From NCBI RefSeq assembly GCF_009905375.1, contig NC_133653.1, forward strand, positions 92,863,671 to 92,927,670: 64,000 nt of DNA, written 5' to 3'. The translations under genes were made by a program, and so were the position numbers. The notes below the pieces were generated by a model. The model worked only from the letters and a program-made list of their open reading frames with translations, made no database searches and was not told the DNA's origin. This document shows positions 51,401 through 62,385 of the stretch, in pieces (the first letter of the stretch is position 1; every line of letters begins with the position of its first letter). This stretch comes from Apium graveolens. Its lineage: Eukaryota; Streptophyta; Magnoliopsida; Apiales; Apiaceae.

Positions 51401-54400
51401 ACAGCCGCTCGGATTCAGTCTTGTAGACCTCAGCAGCATCAGCCTTCGCCTGAAGGCTCCGGGTTATACAAACCAGTCCAGCAACCCGGGAGTTAGCCTG
51501 AAAACATTATAAATCATGATTAGGTAACACAAATACAAGAACACAAGAAGAAGGCAAGTAAGAAAAAGGCTTACGGCGGTGATATCCTCCTGAAGCCCGA
51601 CCAGGAAGTCGTCGAGAGGCTCCTTCCTGTACTTCTTCCTCTCCACCGTGCTAGCATAGTTCTCAAACAGCCCCCTCCGGCGAGTCTCCGGGGTGAAACT
51701 AGCAAGCAGGGCCTTCAAAGTTTCCGGAGTATCCGGGGCCAGGTCAACAGCAGCCTTCTTCGAAACTTGGCCCTCAGATACATCATCACCTTTGTCCCCG
51801 GAACCCGCGGGAGCACTCTTCCTCTTTCGGGGTGCCGGAACCCTTATCACATCCCCTTGTTGCACGTCCTCGACCCGGGGCTTGTTGATCACGATCGTTG
51901 TCCTCCCCGGACGAGACGGCGCCGCCTTCCGGGCCGCATCATCACCCTCACCAAACTTCTTCTTCCCGGCGTCCAAGCTCGTCATTCCCCCAATCCTTCG
52001 CAGCTTGGCTGAGAGATCCTTAAGTTGGGCAGACATATTCGGGGGATAAGGAATTAACTTCTGAATACCTGAGAAGGAGACAATAAATTATCAGTCCCGG
52101 ATACAAACAATCAATAAAAGCTAAAACAACAAAAATAACACTAAGGCAAATGACTTACATCCAGCAGCATGCATGTTTTCATTGCTAGTAAAATAGTCCC
52201 GGGTCCACTGCGTCCCAAGTGCCCCACAGAAGGCATAAACCATCGCGAGAGCTGCTTGCCCGAGCCGCTGGACCGGAAACCTATCTGTTTTAATTTCAAG
52301 TTTATGGAGCGGCATGAACTCCAAATCCCCACCCCGGACAAAAATGAACTCCCGGTGCCATCCCTTAAGCGACGTCAACATACTAACCGGGAGAACCATC
52401 TTATCAGAAGGATACTCACAGTCCTCTATCCTAAACATGAACTCATAAATCGGCCGAGCGGTGGACCTCTTAATTTTGAAAATATGATGGAAAAGTTTGA
52501 AGGTGGGGAGGTAGTTTTTGGCATGACAGCAAGCTAAAAACCATCTTATACATTTCACCGAATTCGGGGCTAGCTGTGTGAAAGGAATCCCATAAACATC
52601 CCGGCATAGGGATTTGGTGAACTGATGTAATCCGAGGCGCATGCCCCGGAGATGCTCTAATGGAATACCAACCCATCCCCCCTCCGGTCTGTGGTATACC
52701 CTTTTATGCTCCTCGGGCCATCTCTACTGGTATGTATCATCAAGGTTAAAGGCGAGTCTAAGGGCGCCATCTACCTCAGCATCCGTATATTTCTCCTGGA
52801 CCTCTTTATGAACCGCCCCACACTCATACCTAGTCCCCGGGGCGGTGAAGAACTTCCTATTTATGTCATCTTCATTATAGGGCTCCCTGCCTCCCAAACC
52901 ATCCGGGCCCCCATATGCCTCGGATAAATCTCTGTAATAAAAGCTCAAGGGCTTAGGGTTCACTCTGCACTGGACGAAGTATTCATCTACGTCCTCCCAT
53001 GATCCATCCGGATTCGATAAGGTACCCCCGGGACCTAACACTAGGGTCCGAGCTAAGACTTGTTGGGGGGGGTCAACCCGGGGAGGCATCTCTGTAGAGC
53101 TACTAGAAGAAGAAGATGAAGGGTAGAAGGAGTTGAGCTCGCCTAAACCTCTAGGCCTTTCGGGATATCGACCCCTAAGGGTAGCAGTACGTTTAAAATG
53201 GGTACCCGGCATAAACTACGTGTATCTATAAAAATGCACCCCGGAGTCAACGCCAAACCCGAACCCTACAACAACAAAAACAAAACAAAAAACAGAAAAA
53301 GTTTAGAAACAAATTGTGTATGGGTCTTACCCCAGAAATAAGATCTACAGCATATACACACACATACAACCAAAAACATATGTCAAGAACACACCCCGGG
53401 CCCTTCAACTTTTTACACTACTAAAAACCCACTTATCCGCATACAAAACTACCAAAATCCATGATATTTACATAAATCAAGCACAAAACCACTGCAAAAG
53501 TTATGCAAAATCTACAAACTACAGAGATTCAAGGTCAAATAAATAATACAGTCGTGAAACTCAAGCAAGGAATACGAAGGAGCGAAGCAAAACCCGCACA
53601 AAAGATTACATGCATTGTAAAAACACAAGAAAACAAATGAAAGAAGGAAACAAAAGAATCGAGACACTTACAAATGGGCAGGAGAAAGAAATGGGGCTTC
53701 AACAGCAAATGCTCCAAAAAATCTCTGTAAATGCTCTCTTGTCTCTCTCTGCAGAAGTATTTGCGTAAAGAAAAATAAAGTGGGTGAGAGTGGTATTTAT
53801 AGAAGGTAAAAGAGGCAGGTTAAAGGTTTTGAAGTAAAAATTAACCCCCGGGACACGCGGCGGAACCCAATTGGTCCCAAAAAGTAACTGCACGGCAGTT
53901 ATTACATGAGCTGTCACGTAATCATTATATGGGCACGTCTTTTTAGGAGGAAAAAGGGGGAGAGTAAATAACCAGCACACTCAAAAGATACAGTTAAAAC
54001 CTATGTATCTTTGACCCCGGCTGGAATCCCAACAGTCGTCTGACACCCCGGCTTCACAGCAACAACTTTTCAGAATCCGGGCAAAATCAAATGTCAGGAG
54101 TGTACTTGCCCACCAAACCATGCCCAAAATTCAAATTCAAAATCAAATGACTAACCAAGTCAACCCCGGAGTCTCATCCCCATTTGACCCCGGGGTTAGG
54201 GGGCAATAAATCAAATAACCCCCAAAACTCTTCTAAGTATTTCAAGGAATCCCACCTTAAAACTCAAGTCAAATGACTAACCAAGTCAACCCCGGAGTCT
54301 CATCCCCATTTGACCCCGGGGTTAGGGGCAGCAAATCAAATAACCCCCAAAACTTTTTTAAGTATTTCAAGGAATCCCACCTTAAAAACTCAAGTCAAAT

Positions 54401-57400
54401 TACTAACCAAGTCAACCCCGGAGTCTCATCCCCGTTTGACCCCGGGGTTAGGGGGCAGCAAATCAAACAACCCCCAAAATTTTGCAAAGGCGTCGCGGCA
54501 CAAAGGAAATTACTCTACTCCCCCATCCGGGTAAACCCGCATAAGGGAGTGGGGGGCAAATGATAGCCCATAATAATTCAGGCCCAACTGAAGAGGCTCA
54601 GGGCCAAATACAAGATCCCGGGACACATGGCGGCATCACCATCGTCTAGGTTCCCAGGATCCAGAACGTTCCTACGGTCTGGATCTGATAGTACTCTGAC
54701 GCATTCAGCGTTGACCTTGAGGAGCCCAGGACACGTGGCAACATCACCATCGTCCAGGTACCCGGGATCCAGGACGTTCCTACGGTCCGGATCTGATAGT
54801 ACTCTGACGCATCCCAGGCGTCCAGATGCCCTACAGTCCAAAAGGCCAACCTACGGTCCAGATGAAAAGAGACAAACCCCTAAACCCTAGTAGGAGGCCT
54901 ATAAAAGGTAGAACAGAAGGAAGGTTACAGGTTACAATCTTACATACTCTCTCTCACCTATACTTATATGCACACACGTACACCCCATAAATACATTCGC
55001 ATAATCCCCACTTTGCCCCTCTTCTCCTTAAAAACCCTTTCTCATTCTCACGCCGGAGGTGCCGCGGGGACGCCACCCCCTCCGGTTCTATTTTGTAGGT
55101 TTCCACCCTACAGCTACACAGCATGTCGCCTCCTTCGCCGTCCAAAAGGAGTTTGAGTCTGGGTCCGGCCAGGAGAAGGCCCCGGGGTGATCTAGGATTA
55201 TCACATAGTATTGCAGCAACACATATAATGTTACCTGCTATTTGAATTAGAATCAAACATATAGATAATTAGGCCATTTCTTCTAATTTTTTTGTGTTTA
55301 CCTTTTTTCAAATCTTGCCGTAATGTGAACAATGGTCCTTAATTCTTATATTTATAAAAATCCAGAAATAAAGAGCTATAATGCAAATGTAATAATCATA
55401 AACAATTTAAATAAGATATTTGAATGAAAGGAAGGAAGAAACAAAATAATATTTAAAACAATTAGGAAAATCCAAACTAAACTAAATATACTTGTGTAAT
55501 AAGTATAAGCAAGTCACTATAGCTACTAACCTAATTTCACTTAGATTTAAGTTCTGCAAAATTCTGACGACGAACCATTTATATCTATTATAAATGTCAA
55601 GAACAGAACTTTCATAAATAATTTTAAAATGTATACCTCCACTCTACAAGAAAAACAGACTCACACAATGATTTTTAACCAATACCACTCAAAACTGTTG
55701 AGTATTGAGGCATCATCTGATACGCGTATTTGACAACAGTACACATCTATTGTCTGTTTACATCGAAGACAAAATCAAGTACATATAAAACTCTTGTTCG
55801 AAAATTGGTATAAATAACAGTTTTGTTTTTGTTAGATTTTTAGTTATTCAAGTGTTTCTGTCAAAAGTTCTATTGTCTGAATATTTGAAACACAATGGTT
55901 TAGTTTAACATAATCGTTGGTTTTGTGACATATTATTACAAGTTTTTCCTGCTTTGATAGTATTGTATGGAATGGCTTGTTACAACGCTCCAAAAAACCT
56001 CAATTTGTGTGTAATTTATTCAGACAACACTTAATGTTAAAATAATTATAAGCTAAACTTAGATTATTATTTTAATAATATTGAATGTTCATGGAAGCAC
56101 CTAGAATAGACCTTTGAGATTCAAGACTTTTAAGTTCATGGTCTTTTGAGTTTATGACCTTTAGCTTTTCATGTACCTAGGGAGTTACATATTCTAGTAG
56201 GTTCTACGGAGGCCTATAAATAGGACACTCTTTCAAGATTTGTAATCATCAAGTTTTATATAATCTTTTGAATGAAAATACAAGTGTGAGTTTATATCTC
56301 TTTTGTGTGAGTTAGTTGTGTGGATTATTAAGAACAAGTTTATTCTATTTAATCTCCAACTCTTTTATACTTAAGTTCCAACAAAGTGGTATCAAGAGCC
56401 AGGTTAAGTCATGTCTTCCAACAATAATATGTTGCAACCTCAACTTCCACGTTTGACGGGAAAGAATTACAATCAATGGAGCATCCAAATGAAGGTTTTA
56501 TATGGATCTCAAGATCTTTGGGAGATAGTTGAAAATGGTTATGAAGAATCGACAAATCAAGCCAATCTCTCACCGCAACAATTGAACACTTTTAAGGAGA
56601 ACTGAAAGAAGGACAATAAGGCCCTCTACTTTATTTATCAAGCTGTGGATGAAGTAATTTTTGAGAGAATTTCAACGACATCAACATCAAAGGAGGCATG
56701 GGACATCCTCAACAAGGCCTACAAAGATGAAGAAAAAGTAAAAATGGTGAGACTTCAAGCTCTAAGAGGTGAGTTTGATTTACTAAAGATGAAAGAAAGT
56801 GAAACGGTGGAGGAATTTTATAATCGAACAATTTTAATTGTTAATCAACTTCGTGTTAATGGAGAAGATATTTCGGATAAAAGAGTCTTGGAAAAAATTC
56901 TTCGTAGTATGACTCGAAAATATGAGCATGTTGTTGTGGCCGTAGAAGAATCAAAAGATTTAAATACTTTCTCTCTTGAAGAATTATTGGGCTCAGTACA
57001 ATCTCATGAGCTCCGCATCAAGCAATTTGACTCCTCTCCTTCCGAGCAAGTTTTTCAAGTTCAAAATACTAGTCGTGGTGATTTTAGAGGAAGAGATGGA
57101 AGAGGATCATTTCGTGGTCGAGGACAAGGAAGAGGAAATGTGCAAAGTGGAAATTTTAACTCAAATCAAAGAGGAAGAGGAAGAGCTCGTGGAGGTTTAA
57201 ATGGAAGAGGAAGAGGTAATTCTTTTAATTTTCAATGCCATTATTGTCATAAAATTGGGCATATGAAAAAAGATTATTATAAAAGAATTAATGATGAAAA
57301 AGATTCCAATTTTCTACATGAGGATGTTGAGGATGTTAGTCCCTTAACAATATAGCAAGAATTACAGAAGGGGGGTTGAATGGAATTCTTGAACCTTTTT

Positions 57401-60400
57401 CTTAAAATAAAAATGTTCGAACTCGAATATAAATATAAGTGTGTTGATTAGCACAATGCGGAATAAAAACTGAAGTGAATCAAAACACAAGTAATTAAAA
57501 TAAGAGTCTTTAAAAACTTTCTGGTGGATTTAAACAATTCCACCAGAGATATATATTATATCGAGAGAACTCTGTGTGCAAGAATGCTCACAGCTGCTTA
57601 CAAATATGAACTACTGAGAATACAGAGAAATGCTAATAATTCTGCTTACAAATGTTTCCCACTTTTTTTGTATCTCAGATCTATGTTTCTATTTGCTACT
57701 TCTTGGTTTATATATTACCAATATTACAAAGTCAAAAGATAGGATCATTATAAAAACTATCGGGTCTAATGCTTTGTTACTTTGTTCTCTATTACCCAGT
57801 TAATAGGCTTCCTCATTCCATTTGCATACACTTCGACGCATATGACCAGTTGTCACTGTCAACTGATATTTGAATTCTTTATCCGTTGAGTACATGATCA
57901 TCCGTCAACTTTATGATCATCCGTTGATGGCTTCATTGATCATTCATCGACTGCTATATTAGACATCCGTTGATAGCTATTTGATCATCCGTCGATGGCT
58001 TTGTTAATCATCCGTCGATAGCTATTTTGGCACTTGACTTCAATTCATTTATGCAGAAATACAAGACATCATCTATGTACAATTAATCAACCTATTCTGC
58101 ATATCTAGTTAAAGTCAACATGACTTATATGCTACTACAAAATCTATACAAAGGTGTATGCAGAAATGTGCTACAGACTCATTATTACATAAGCTACTCA
58201 CTCGACGGATAATAAGTCATCATCCATCGGGACTATAATGATTTATCCGTCGGGACTATAATCTTTATCCGTCGAGTGCTACATTATTTCTCTAAGTAAA
58301 ATATACTTAGGTGTTTGAGTCCGGGTCCGGCCAGGAGAAGGCCCCGGGGTGATCTAGGACTATCACATAGTATTGCAGCAGCACATATAATGTTACCTGC
58401 TATTTGAATTGGAATCAAACATATAGATAATTAGGCCATTTCTTCTAATTTTTTTGTGTTTACCTTTTTTCAAATCTTGTCGTAATGTGAACAATGGTCC
58501 TTAATTCTTATATTTATAAAAATCCAGAAATAAAGAGCTATAATGCAAATGTAATAATCATAAACATTTCAAATAAGATATTTGAATGAAAGGAAGGAAG
58601 AAACAAAATAATATTTAAAACAATTAGGAAAATCCAAACTAAACTAAATATACTTGTGTAATAAGTATAAGCAAGTCACTATAGCTACTAACCTAATATC
58701 ACTTAGATTTAAGTTCTGCAAAATTCTGACGACGAACCATTTATATCTATTATAAATGTCAAGAACAGAACTTTCATAAATAATTTTAAAATGTATACCT
58801 CCACTCTACAAGAAAAACAGACTCACACAACGATTTTTAACCGATACCACTCAAAACTGTTGAGTATTGAGGCATCATCTGATACGCGTATTTGACAACA
58901 GTACACATCTATTGTCTGTTTACATCCAAGACAAAATCAAGTACATATAAAACTCTTGTTCGATAATTGGTATAGATAACAGTTTTGTTTTTGTTAGATT
59001 TATAGTTATTCAAGTGTTTCTGTCAAAAGTTCTATTGTCTGAATATTTGAAACACAATGGTTTAGTTTAACATAATCGTTGGTTTTGTGACATATTGTTA
59101 CAAGTTTTTCCCGCTTTGATAGTATTGTATGGAATGGCTTGTTACAACGCTCCAAAAAACCTCAATTTGTGTGTAATTTATTCAGACAACGCTTTATGTT
59201 AAAATAATTATAAGCTAGACTTAGATTATTTTTTTAATAATATTGGATGTTCATGGAAGCACCTAGAATAGACCTTTGAGATTCAAGACTTTTGAGTTCA
59301 TGGTCTTTTGAGTTTATGACCTTTAGCTTTTCATGTACCTAGGGAGTTACATATTCTAGTAGGTTCTACGGAGGCCTATAAATAGGACACTCTTTCAAGA
59401 TTTGTAATTATCAAGTTTTATATAATCTTTTGAGTGAAAATACAAGTGTGAGTTTATATCTCTTTTGTGTGAGTTAGTTGTGTGGATTATTAAGAACAAG
59501 TTTCTTCTCTTTAATCTCCAACTCTTTTATACTTAAGTTCCTACACTTTATTCATTTATAAAATTTATGGGAGTGATAACAAACAACTTATTTCTTTTAT
59601 TATATTAGATTTTATTATATTTTTTAACATTAGAAAATGGTTTTTATTTTTGCTATTGTATGAGATTTCTTTTCGCAAAGGTTTAGTTGTTAAAATTCTT
59701 ATTTTAATTGTAAAGACAAGATGCCTTTATGAAGCTTGGATTTTTTTATTCCCTGATACAAAACACCTCCCACAAAGAAAAAACTCAAATGTATAATATT
59801 AAAAAATACAGTAACCATCTAATAATGTTATAAGATTTATTTACAAGATGAAAAAACACTCTACAGCTTTCCGCCAGCAACTTTCCAAGCAACATGCCCG
59901 AGATTATGCCAGACTTCAAGCATAACTGTGCTCAAACGGTAAACCTATTAGAAGTATAAGTAAAATATGAAAATATTCAGAACATAATACTAGATATATG
60001 CACCAAACAAAAGACCAACCATGTATATTTACAAAGATCAAATATACTCTATATATATTTAAAAGAAATGTCATAATTAAATGAATTAGCAGAAAGCTAA
60101 ATATTGACTCTACTAGGCTAGAGCCTAAAAGTAACAGCAAATAGAAACCGCCCTTCACAACTTTGGCACATGGCAAAGAAGACTGAAAACTGAAAGTAAA
60201 ATTATGTTCAACTTTTGGGATCTGAATTTAACACAAATGCATATGTATAACAAAATAATTGGTCATGCCTGCATTAACTATTTTGTATGTCTGTCAAGAT
60301 CAGAGAATAGTGATGGAGCCAGAAGCTGAGGGATGAAATTACTTGTAATTGTGACGCCTCATCTCGTCAATGAATGTGTGCTTTTTTCCATACTTCATAT

Positions 60401-60419
60401 CTACTCTCTCTAATATATC
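45436..60419 (-). CDS. Unrecognised host gene, last three exons; 14.3-kb final intron filled by transposons
   Basis: Exons 60419-60343, 59930-59865 and 45571-45436 join in frame with GT-AG introns. They encode the last ~92 residues of a protein, with segments GKKHTFIDEMRRHNYNT, VMLEVWHNLGHVAWKVAGGK and YHMFKAVKLDDIGVVGVQ, ending RAAGRYR and a stop. The text is non-repetitive and protein-like, and phases (2 then 2) fit at both joins. I do not recognise the family. Upstream exons must lie beyond 64000, behind gypsy element 3. A TAG right after GGKL (59861-59863) would end the protein early if the last intron were not spliced. The long-intron join is inference. Confidence 0.55.
45813..46459 (+). 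repeat. Gypsy element 2, 5' LTR (647 bp)
   Basis: Starts TGATAGCCTATAATAATTC, ends GATCTAGGATTATCA. Contains a tandem-like pair of ~110-bp segments (GGACACGTGGC... and ...TGATAGTACTCTGACGCA) and a TATA-like CTATAAAAGG at 46152. Confidence 0.92.
46460..46479 (+). other. Primer-binding region of gypsy element 2
   Basis: TTGGCGCTAGAAGGAGGGG directly follows the 5' LTR. The tRNA was not assigned. Confidence 0.6.
46627..51350 (+). pseudogene. gag-pol: Gypsy element 2 gag-pol, interrupted and truncated
   Basis: Gag starts at ATG 46627 (MTTRKSKAAVS), meets a stop at 46774 and a frameshift near 46825. The main open part, 46833-49751, has the gag capsid region (GGAQKWFSRIPSRSV), zinc knuckle CGYHEDHGHTTKNC near 48117, protease ILVDNGSSANIV near 48465, and reverse transcriptase to YVDDMISKSA near 49704. 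A TGA at 49749 breaks RT in frame. RNase H (HVDGSATAERSGAG, NNQAEYEALL) follows after a one-base frameshift near 50485; a TAG near 50894 interrupts it. Integrase stops inside its zinc finger (YVKKC, near 51348), where the sequence jumps into the antisense aORF. Confidence 0.9.
51353..53212 (-). pseudogene. Antisense extra ORF (aORF) of gypsy element 2, 3' end deleted
   Basis: Start ATG 53212 (MPGTHFKRTATLRGR). Exons 53212-52159, 52068-51575 and 51497 to the deletion at ~51353 have GT-AG joins. Conserved with aORF 3: DLSEAYGGPDG, EEHKRVYHRPEGGW, IRWFLACCHAKNYLPTFKLF and the following FHHIFKIK. Residues after exon 3 form a coiled coil (SLQAKADAAEVYKTESERL). The intron before this coiled coil sits at the matching place in aORF 1 (TA/AN). 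A single TAG near 52733 breaks exon 1 in frame. A basic stretch PAPRKRK may be a nuclear signal. Leader: TATA at 53801-53794 and a 5'UTR intron 53671-53266. Confidence 0.75.
53794..53801 (-). promoter_or_regulatory. TATA box of aORF 2
   Basis: The minus strand reads TATAAATACCACTC here, followed by CT-rich leader sequence and a 5'UTR intron with donor GTAAGTGTC at 53671 and acceptor GTTGTTGTAG at 53266. Layout matches aORF 1 and aORF 3. Confidence 0.5.
54143..54485. repeat. 126-bp tandem repeat, about 2.7 copies
   Basis: CTAACCAAGTCAACCCCGGA recurs at 54151, 54277 and 54403, a constant 126-bp period. It lies between the aORF 2 promoter and the polypurine tract of element 2. Confidence 0.9.
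54549..54560 (+). other. Polypurine tract of gypsy element 2
   Basis: GTGGGGGGCAAA directly precedes the 3' LTR start TGATAG. The same GGGGCAAA/TGATAG join is seen at 9199 and, inverted, at 61270. Confidence 0.8.
54561..55203 (+). repeat. Gypsy element 2, 3' LTR (643 bp)
   Basis: Starts TGATAGCCCATAATAATTC, ends GATCTAGGATTATCA before the CATAG target copy. Differs from the 5' LTR by scattered substitutions. Confidence 0.92.
55141..56383 (+). repeat. Segmental duplication, copy A (1.2 kb)
   Basis: The last ~55 bp of the gypsy LTR, its CATAG flank, ~825 bp of flanking sequence and a 349-bp copia LTR form a unit repeated at 58314-59545 in direct orientation with few differences. It lies in the final intron of the unrecognised gene. 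Confidence 0.85.
56035..56383 (+). mobile_element. Copia 5' LTR in duplication copy A (349 bp)
   Basis: Starts TGTTAAAATAATTATAAGC, ends TTAAGTTCCAACA. TATA region GCCTATAAATAGG near 56211. Upstream flank CTTAA corresponds to CTTTA in copy B. The primer site TGGTATCAAGAGCC follows at 56387. Confidence 0.85.
56387..56400 (+). other. Copia primer-binding site
   Basis: TGGTATCAAGAGCC, close to the initiator-Met tRNA primer site, three bases after the LTR end. Confidence 0.75.
56411..57355 (+). pseudogene. gag: Copia gag, one stop and truncated element
   Basis: Starts MSSNNNMLQPQLPRLTGKNY; the same frame runs to 57355 apart from a TGA at 56603 (where the family has Trp). The UBN2-like gag core (LLKMKESETVEEFYNRT) and an RGRG-rich basic stretch are present. 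The zinc knuckle CHYCHKIGHMKKDYY has lost its last Cys. Gag ends VSPLTI where a different LTR-like sequence begins, so protease to RNase H are missing. Confidence 0.85.
57356..58312 (-). mobile_element. LTR-like fragment of another copia element
   Basis: On the minus strand its end near 57370 reads CAACCCCCCTTCTGTAATTC, as at the 3' end of long SIRE-type copia LTRs. The interior has two sets of short repeats: GATCATCCGTCGATGGCT-like at 57890-58020 and TCCGTCGGGACTATAAT-like at 58195-58290. Neither a clean TG start nor a target duplication was found. Confidence 0.45.
57885..58025. repeat. Short degenerate repeats with core ATCATCCGTCGATGGCT
   Basis: At least six variants of the core (CCGTTGA / CCGTCGA with ATCATC before it) occur at irregular spacing. 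Confidence 0.6.
58314..59545 (+). repeat. Segmental duplication, copy B (1.2 kb)
   Basis: Begins inside the last ~62 bp of a gypsy element 2 LTR, keeps its CATAG flank, and ends with a copia LTR. It is the direct repeat of 55141-56383. Confidence 0.85.
59197..59545 (+). mobile_element. Copia solo LTR in duplication copy B (349 bp)
   Basis: Same length and sequence as the LTR at 56035-56383. It has perfect CTTTA target duplications at 59192-59196 and 59546-59550, so it is a solo LTR at the original insertion site. Confidence 0.88.
59551..59860. other. Intron sequence between solo LTR and penultimate exon
   Basis: AT-rich, no feature recognised. Confidence 0.5.
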
Positions 60420-60556
60420 CTGCAGCGCAGATTTAATTAAAAAAACATGGCAAATATATGTTATCAACAAAAGCTTATAACTTAAAGATTACTGCGATCA
60501 TATCCGCGTTAAACTGGGATAACCTTATATTGGACCCCTTTTAAGGTATATGTTAT

Positions 60557-61270
60557 TGATAACTCCGGTGAGCGGGGCGACCCCTTCCGACACCGTTCCT
60601 GGACCAACCTTCTGAGAGCGGGGTTTAGCTGCTGTTGGGTATCTGTAAAACAATACCGGAGGGGGATTTTGTCCCCGCGGCGCCTCCAGTGTAAGAAAAA
60701 GAGTCTGGCAGGGGAAGATGAAGATAGAGAGGACAAGGGTGGTTGTGTGTGTATAAGCTGTGTATATGAGAGTATGTGTGCTCAAAATATGTCTAACCCT
60801 TAAACCCTTCATCCTTGGTGGTATATATAACCCAAAGATAGGGTTTAAGGGTTGGTACCTCTAGATCAGGGTCGTTGGTTGCTGGAAGCGGATGATGCTT
60901 ATCTTGGGTAGATTGCATACACGTGTCTAGGCAAGTACCACCTTCAGGGTGTCCCAACGGTACTCTGACACGTGTCGTGTTTATCTGATATGTTAGTTGT
61001 TGTTAGCTGCCATTGTTGTGTGCCCACGTACCCCTCCTTGGCGGGTTATGGGGTGTGCATGCGCTTGTGGGCCCCCCCTCGGGTCTATTATAGCTGGGTG
61101 ATCCCGGTATTGGGATGGATCCAGGTTGGTGGATGATCCAGGTCCTGAGTTGGCAGCTGAGCCTGGGTCTCTTCACTTGACTCTGGGTGATGGGGGTCTT
61201 GTTCCATCAGCTGAGCCTGCCTTACCCCAGATCTGGGTTGAGCCCTAGCCAGGTTGCTTATACCCTATCA
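60557..61270 (-). repeat. Gypsy element 3, 3' LTR (714 bp)
   Basis: On the minus strand starts TGATAGGGTATAAGCAACC at 61270 and ends CACCGGAGTTATCA at 60557. TATA region GGTTATATATACCACC near 60830. The right join to the polypurine tract is the same as in the other Tat elements. Confidence 0.82.
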
Positions 61271-61289
61271 TTTGCCCCTCACTCCCTTA
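61271..61289 (-). other. Polypurine tract of gypsy element 3
   Basis: The minus strand reads TAAGGGAGTGAGGGGCAAA before TGATAG, nearly the same as the tract of element 2 (GGGAGTGGGGGGCAAA). Confidence 0.8.
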
Positions 61290-61342
61290 TACAGATTTTA
61301 TGGATGAGGGAGTAGAGTAGTGTCACATAGTTGTTGCCTTGA

Positions 61343-62090
61343 GAAAAAATCTTGCTTCTTTATTTCCCCCCAATCCGGGTCTTGTATAGTAGGGACATAT
61401 TCAGATTAAGGTATATGAAATTGGTTGCCTTGGAAGAAATTCTGCTTCTTTGTTGCCCCCATATCCAGGTCTTGTGTAGTAGAGATAGATCCGGATTAAG
61501 GTATATGAAATTGGTTGCCTTAGAAGAAATTCTGCTTCTTTGTTGCCCCCCAATCCGGGTCTTGTGTAGTAGAGACGATTCCAGATTAAGGTATATGAAA
61601 TTGGTTGCCTCAGAAGAAATTCTGCTTATTTGTTGCCCCCCGATTCGGGTCTTGTGTAGTAGAGACAAATCCAGATTAAGGTAGATGAAATTGGATGTCT
61701 TAGAAGAAATTCTGCTTCTTTGTTACCAACCAACCCGGATCTGGTGTTGGAGATACCAATCCAGATTGAAGTAGTTGTAATTAGTTGCTTAGAAAAATTC
61801 TGCTTCTTTGTTGCCCCCAATCTGGGTCTTGTATAGTAGAGACAGGTCTGAATTAAGGTAGATGAAATTGGTTGCCTTAGAAGAAATTCTGCTTCTTTGT
61901 TGTCAACCAACCCGAATTTGGTATTGGAGATACCAATCCGTATTGAAGTAGTTGAAATTGGTTACTTAGAAAAAAATATGCTTCTTTGTTGTCCCCCAAT
62001 CCGGGTCTTGTGTAGTAGAGAAAGATCCGGATTGAAGTAGGAGAAATTGGTTGCTTTGGAAAAATTCTTCTTCTTGAGGACCACTGATCC
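61343..62090. repeat. 90-bp tandem array, 8-9 copies
   Basis: TGCTTCTT or a close variant recurs at 61353, 61443, 61533, 61623, 61713, 61801, 61890 and 61979, with a period of 88-90 bp. Units contain CCCAATCCGGGTCTTGTGTA, or a variant with CAACCCGGAT in copies near 61730 and 61910. ORFs on both strands across it are by-products of the repeat. Confidence 0.92.
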
Positions 62091-62385
62091 AGGTTCATCA
62101 GGATCCGGGTAGGGGTTACTGATCCGGTTGAGGGCTTTGAATTCTGAAAAAATGGGGGAATTTATAACATTTTTGCTCAGTTCCGGCCCATGATTTTGAA
62201 TTTTTGTAGTTACTTCCCTAGGAAACCGCCCCATAATGATTATAGGGTTTAATGTGCTCTTAATTGTGTATATATATGTGTATATATAAATATATTTATT
62301 TTGCTTTTATTTTTCTTTTCTGTAACTTCCTTTCTGGCCAATCTCAAGGCGCCACATGGCAGGGGCAGTTCCCCTCTCTCTTGCC

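Larger units (their letters stand above)
45813..55203 (+). mobile_element. Ty3/gypsy Tat-lineage element 2, complete ends, internal deletion
   Basis: LTRs of 647 and 643 bp, target duplication CATAG at 45808-45812 and 55204-55208. Order: 5' LTR, primer site, gag-pol, antisense aORF, 126-bp tandem repeat, polypurine tract, 3' LTR. A deletion near 51350 removed most of integrase and the end of the aORF. It lies in the final intron of the unrecognised host gene, antisense to it. LTRs are very similar to each other, so insertion was fairly recent. Confidence 0.93.

Noticed and set aside
59861..59863. TAG after GGKL as the true end of the unrecognised gene
   Set aside because: A GT donor in the preceding bases and an in-phase downstream exon give a longer coherent protein. 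Kept as the main alternative in the gene entry.
61352..62234. ORFs on both strands with repeated CSRD or LLHKTRIGGQQ
   Set aside because: By-products of the 90-bp tandem array, whose period is a multiple of three.
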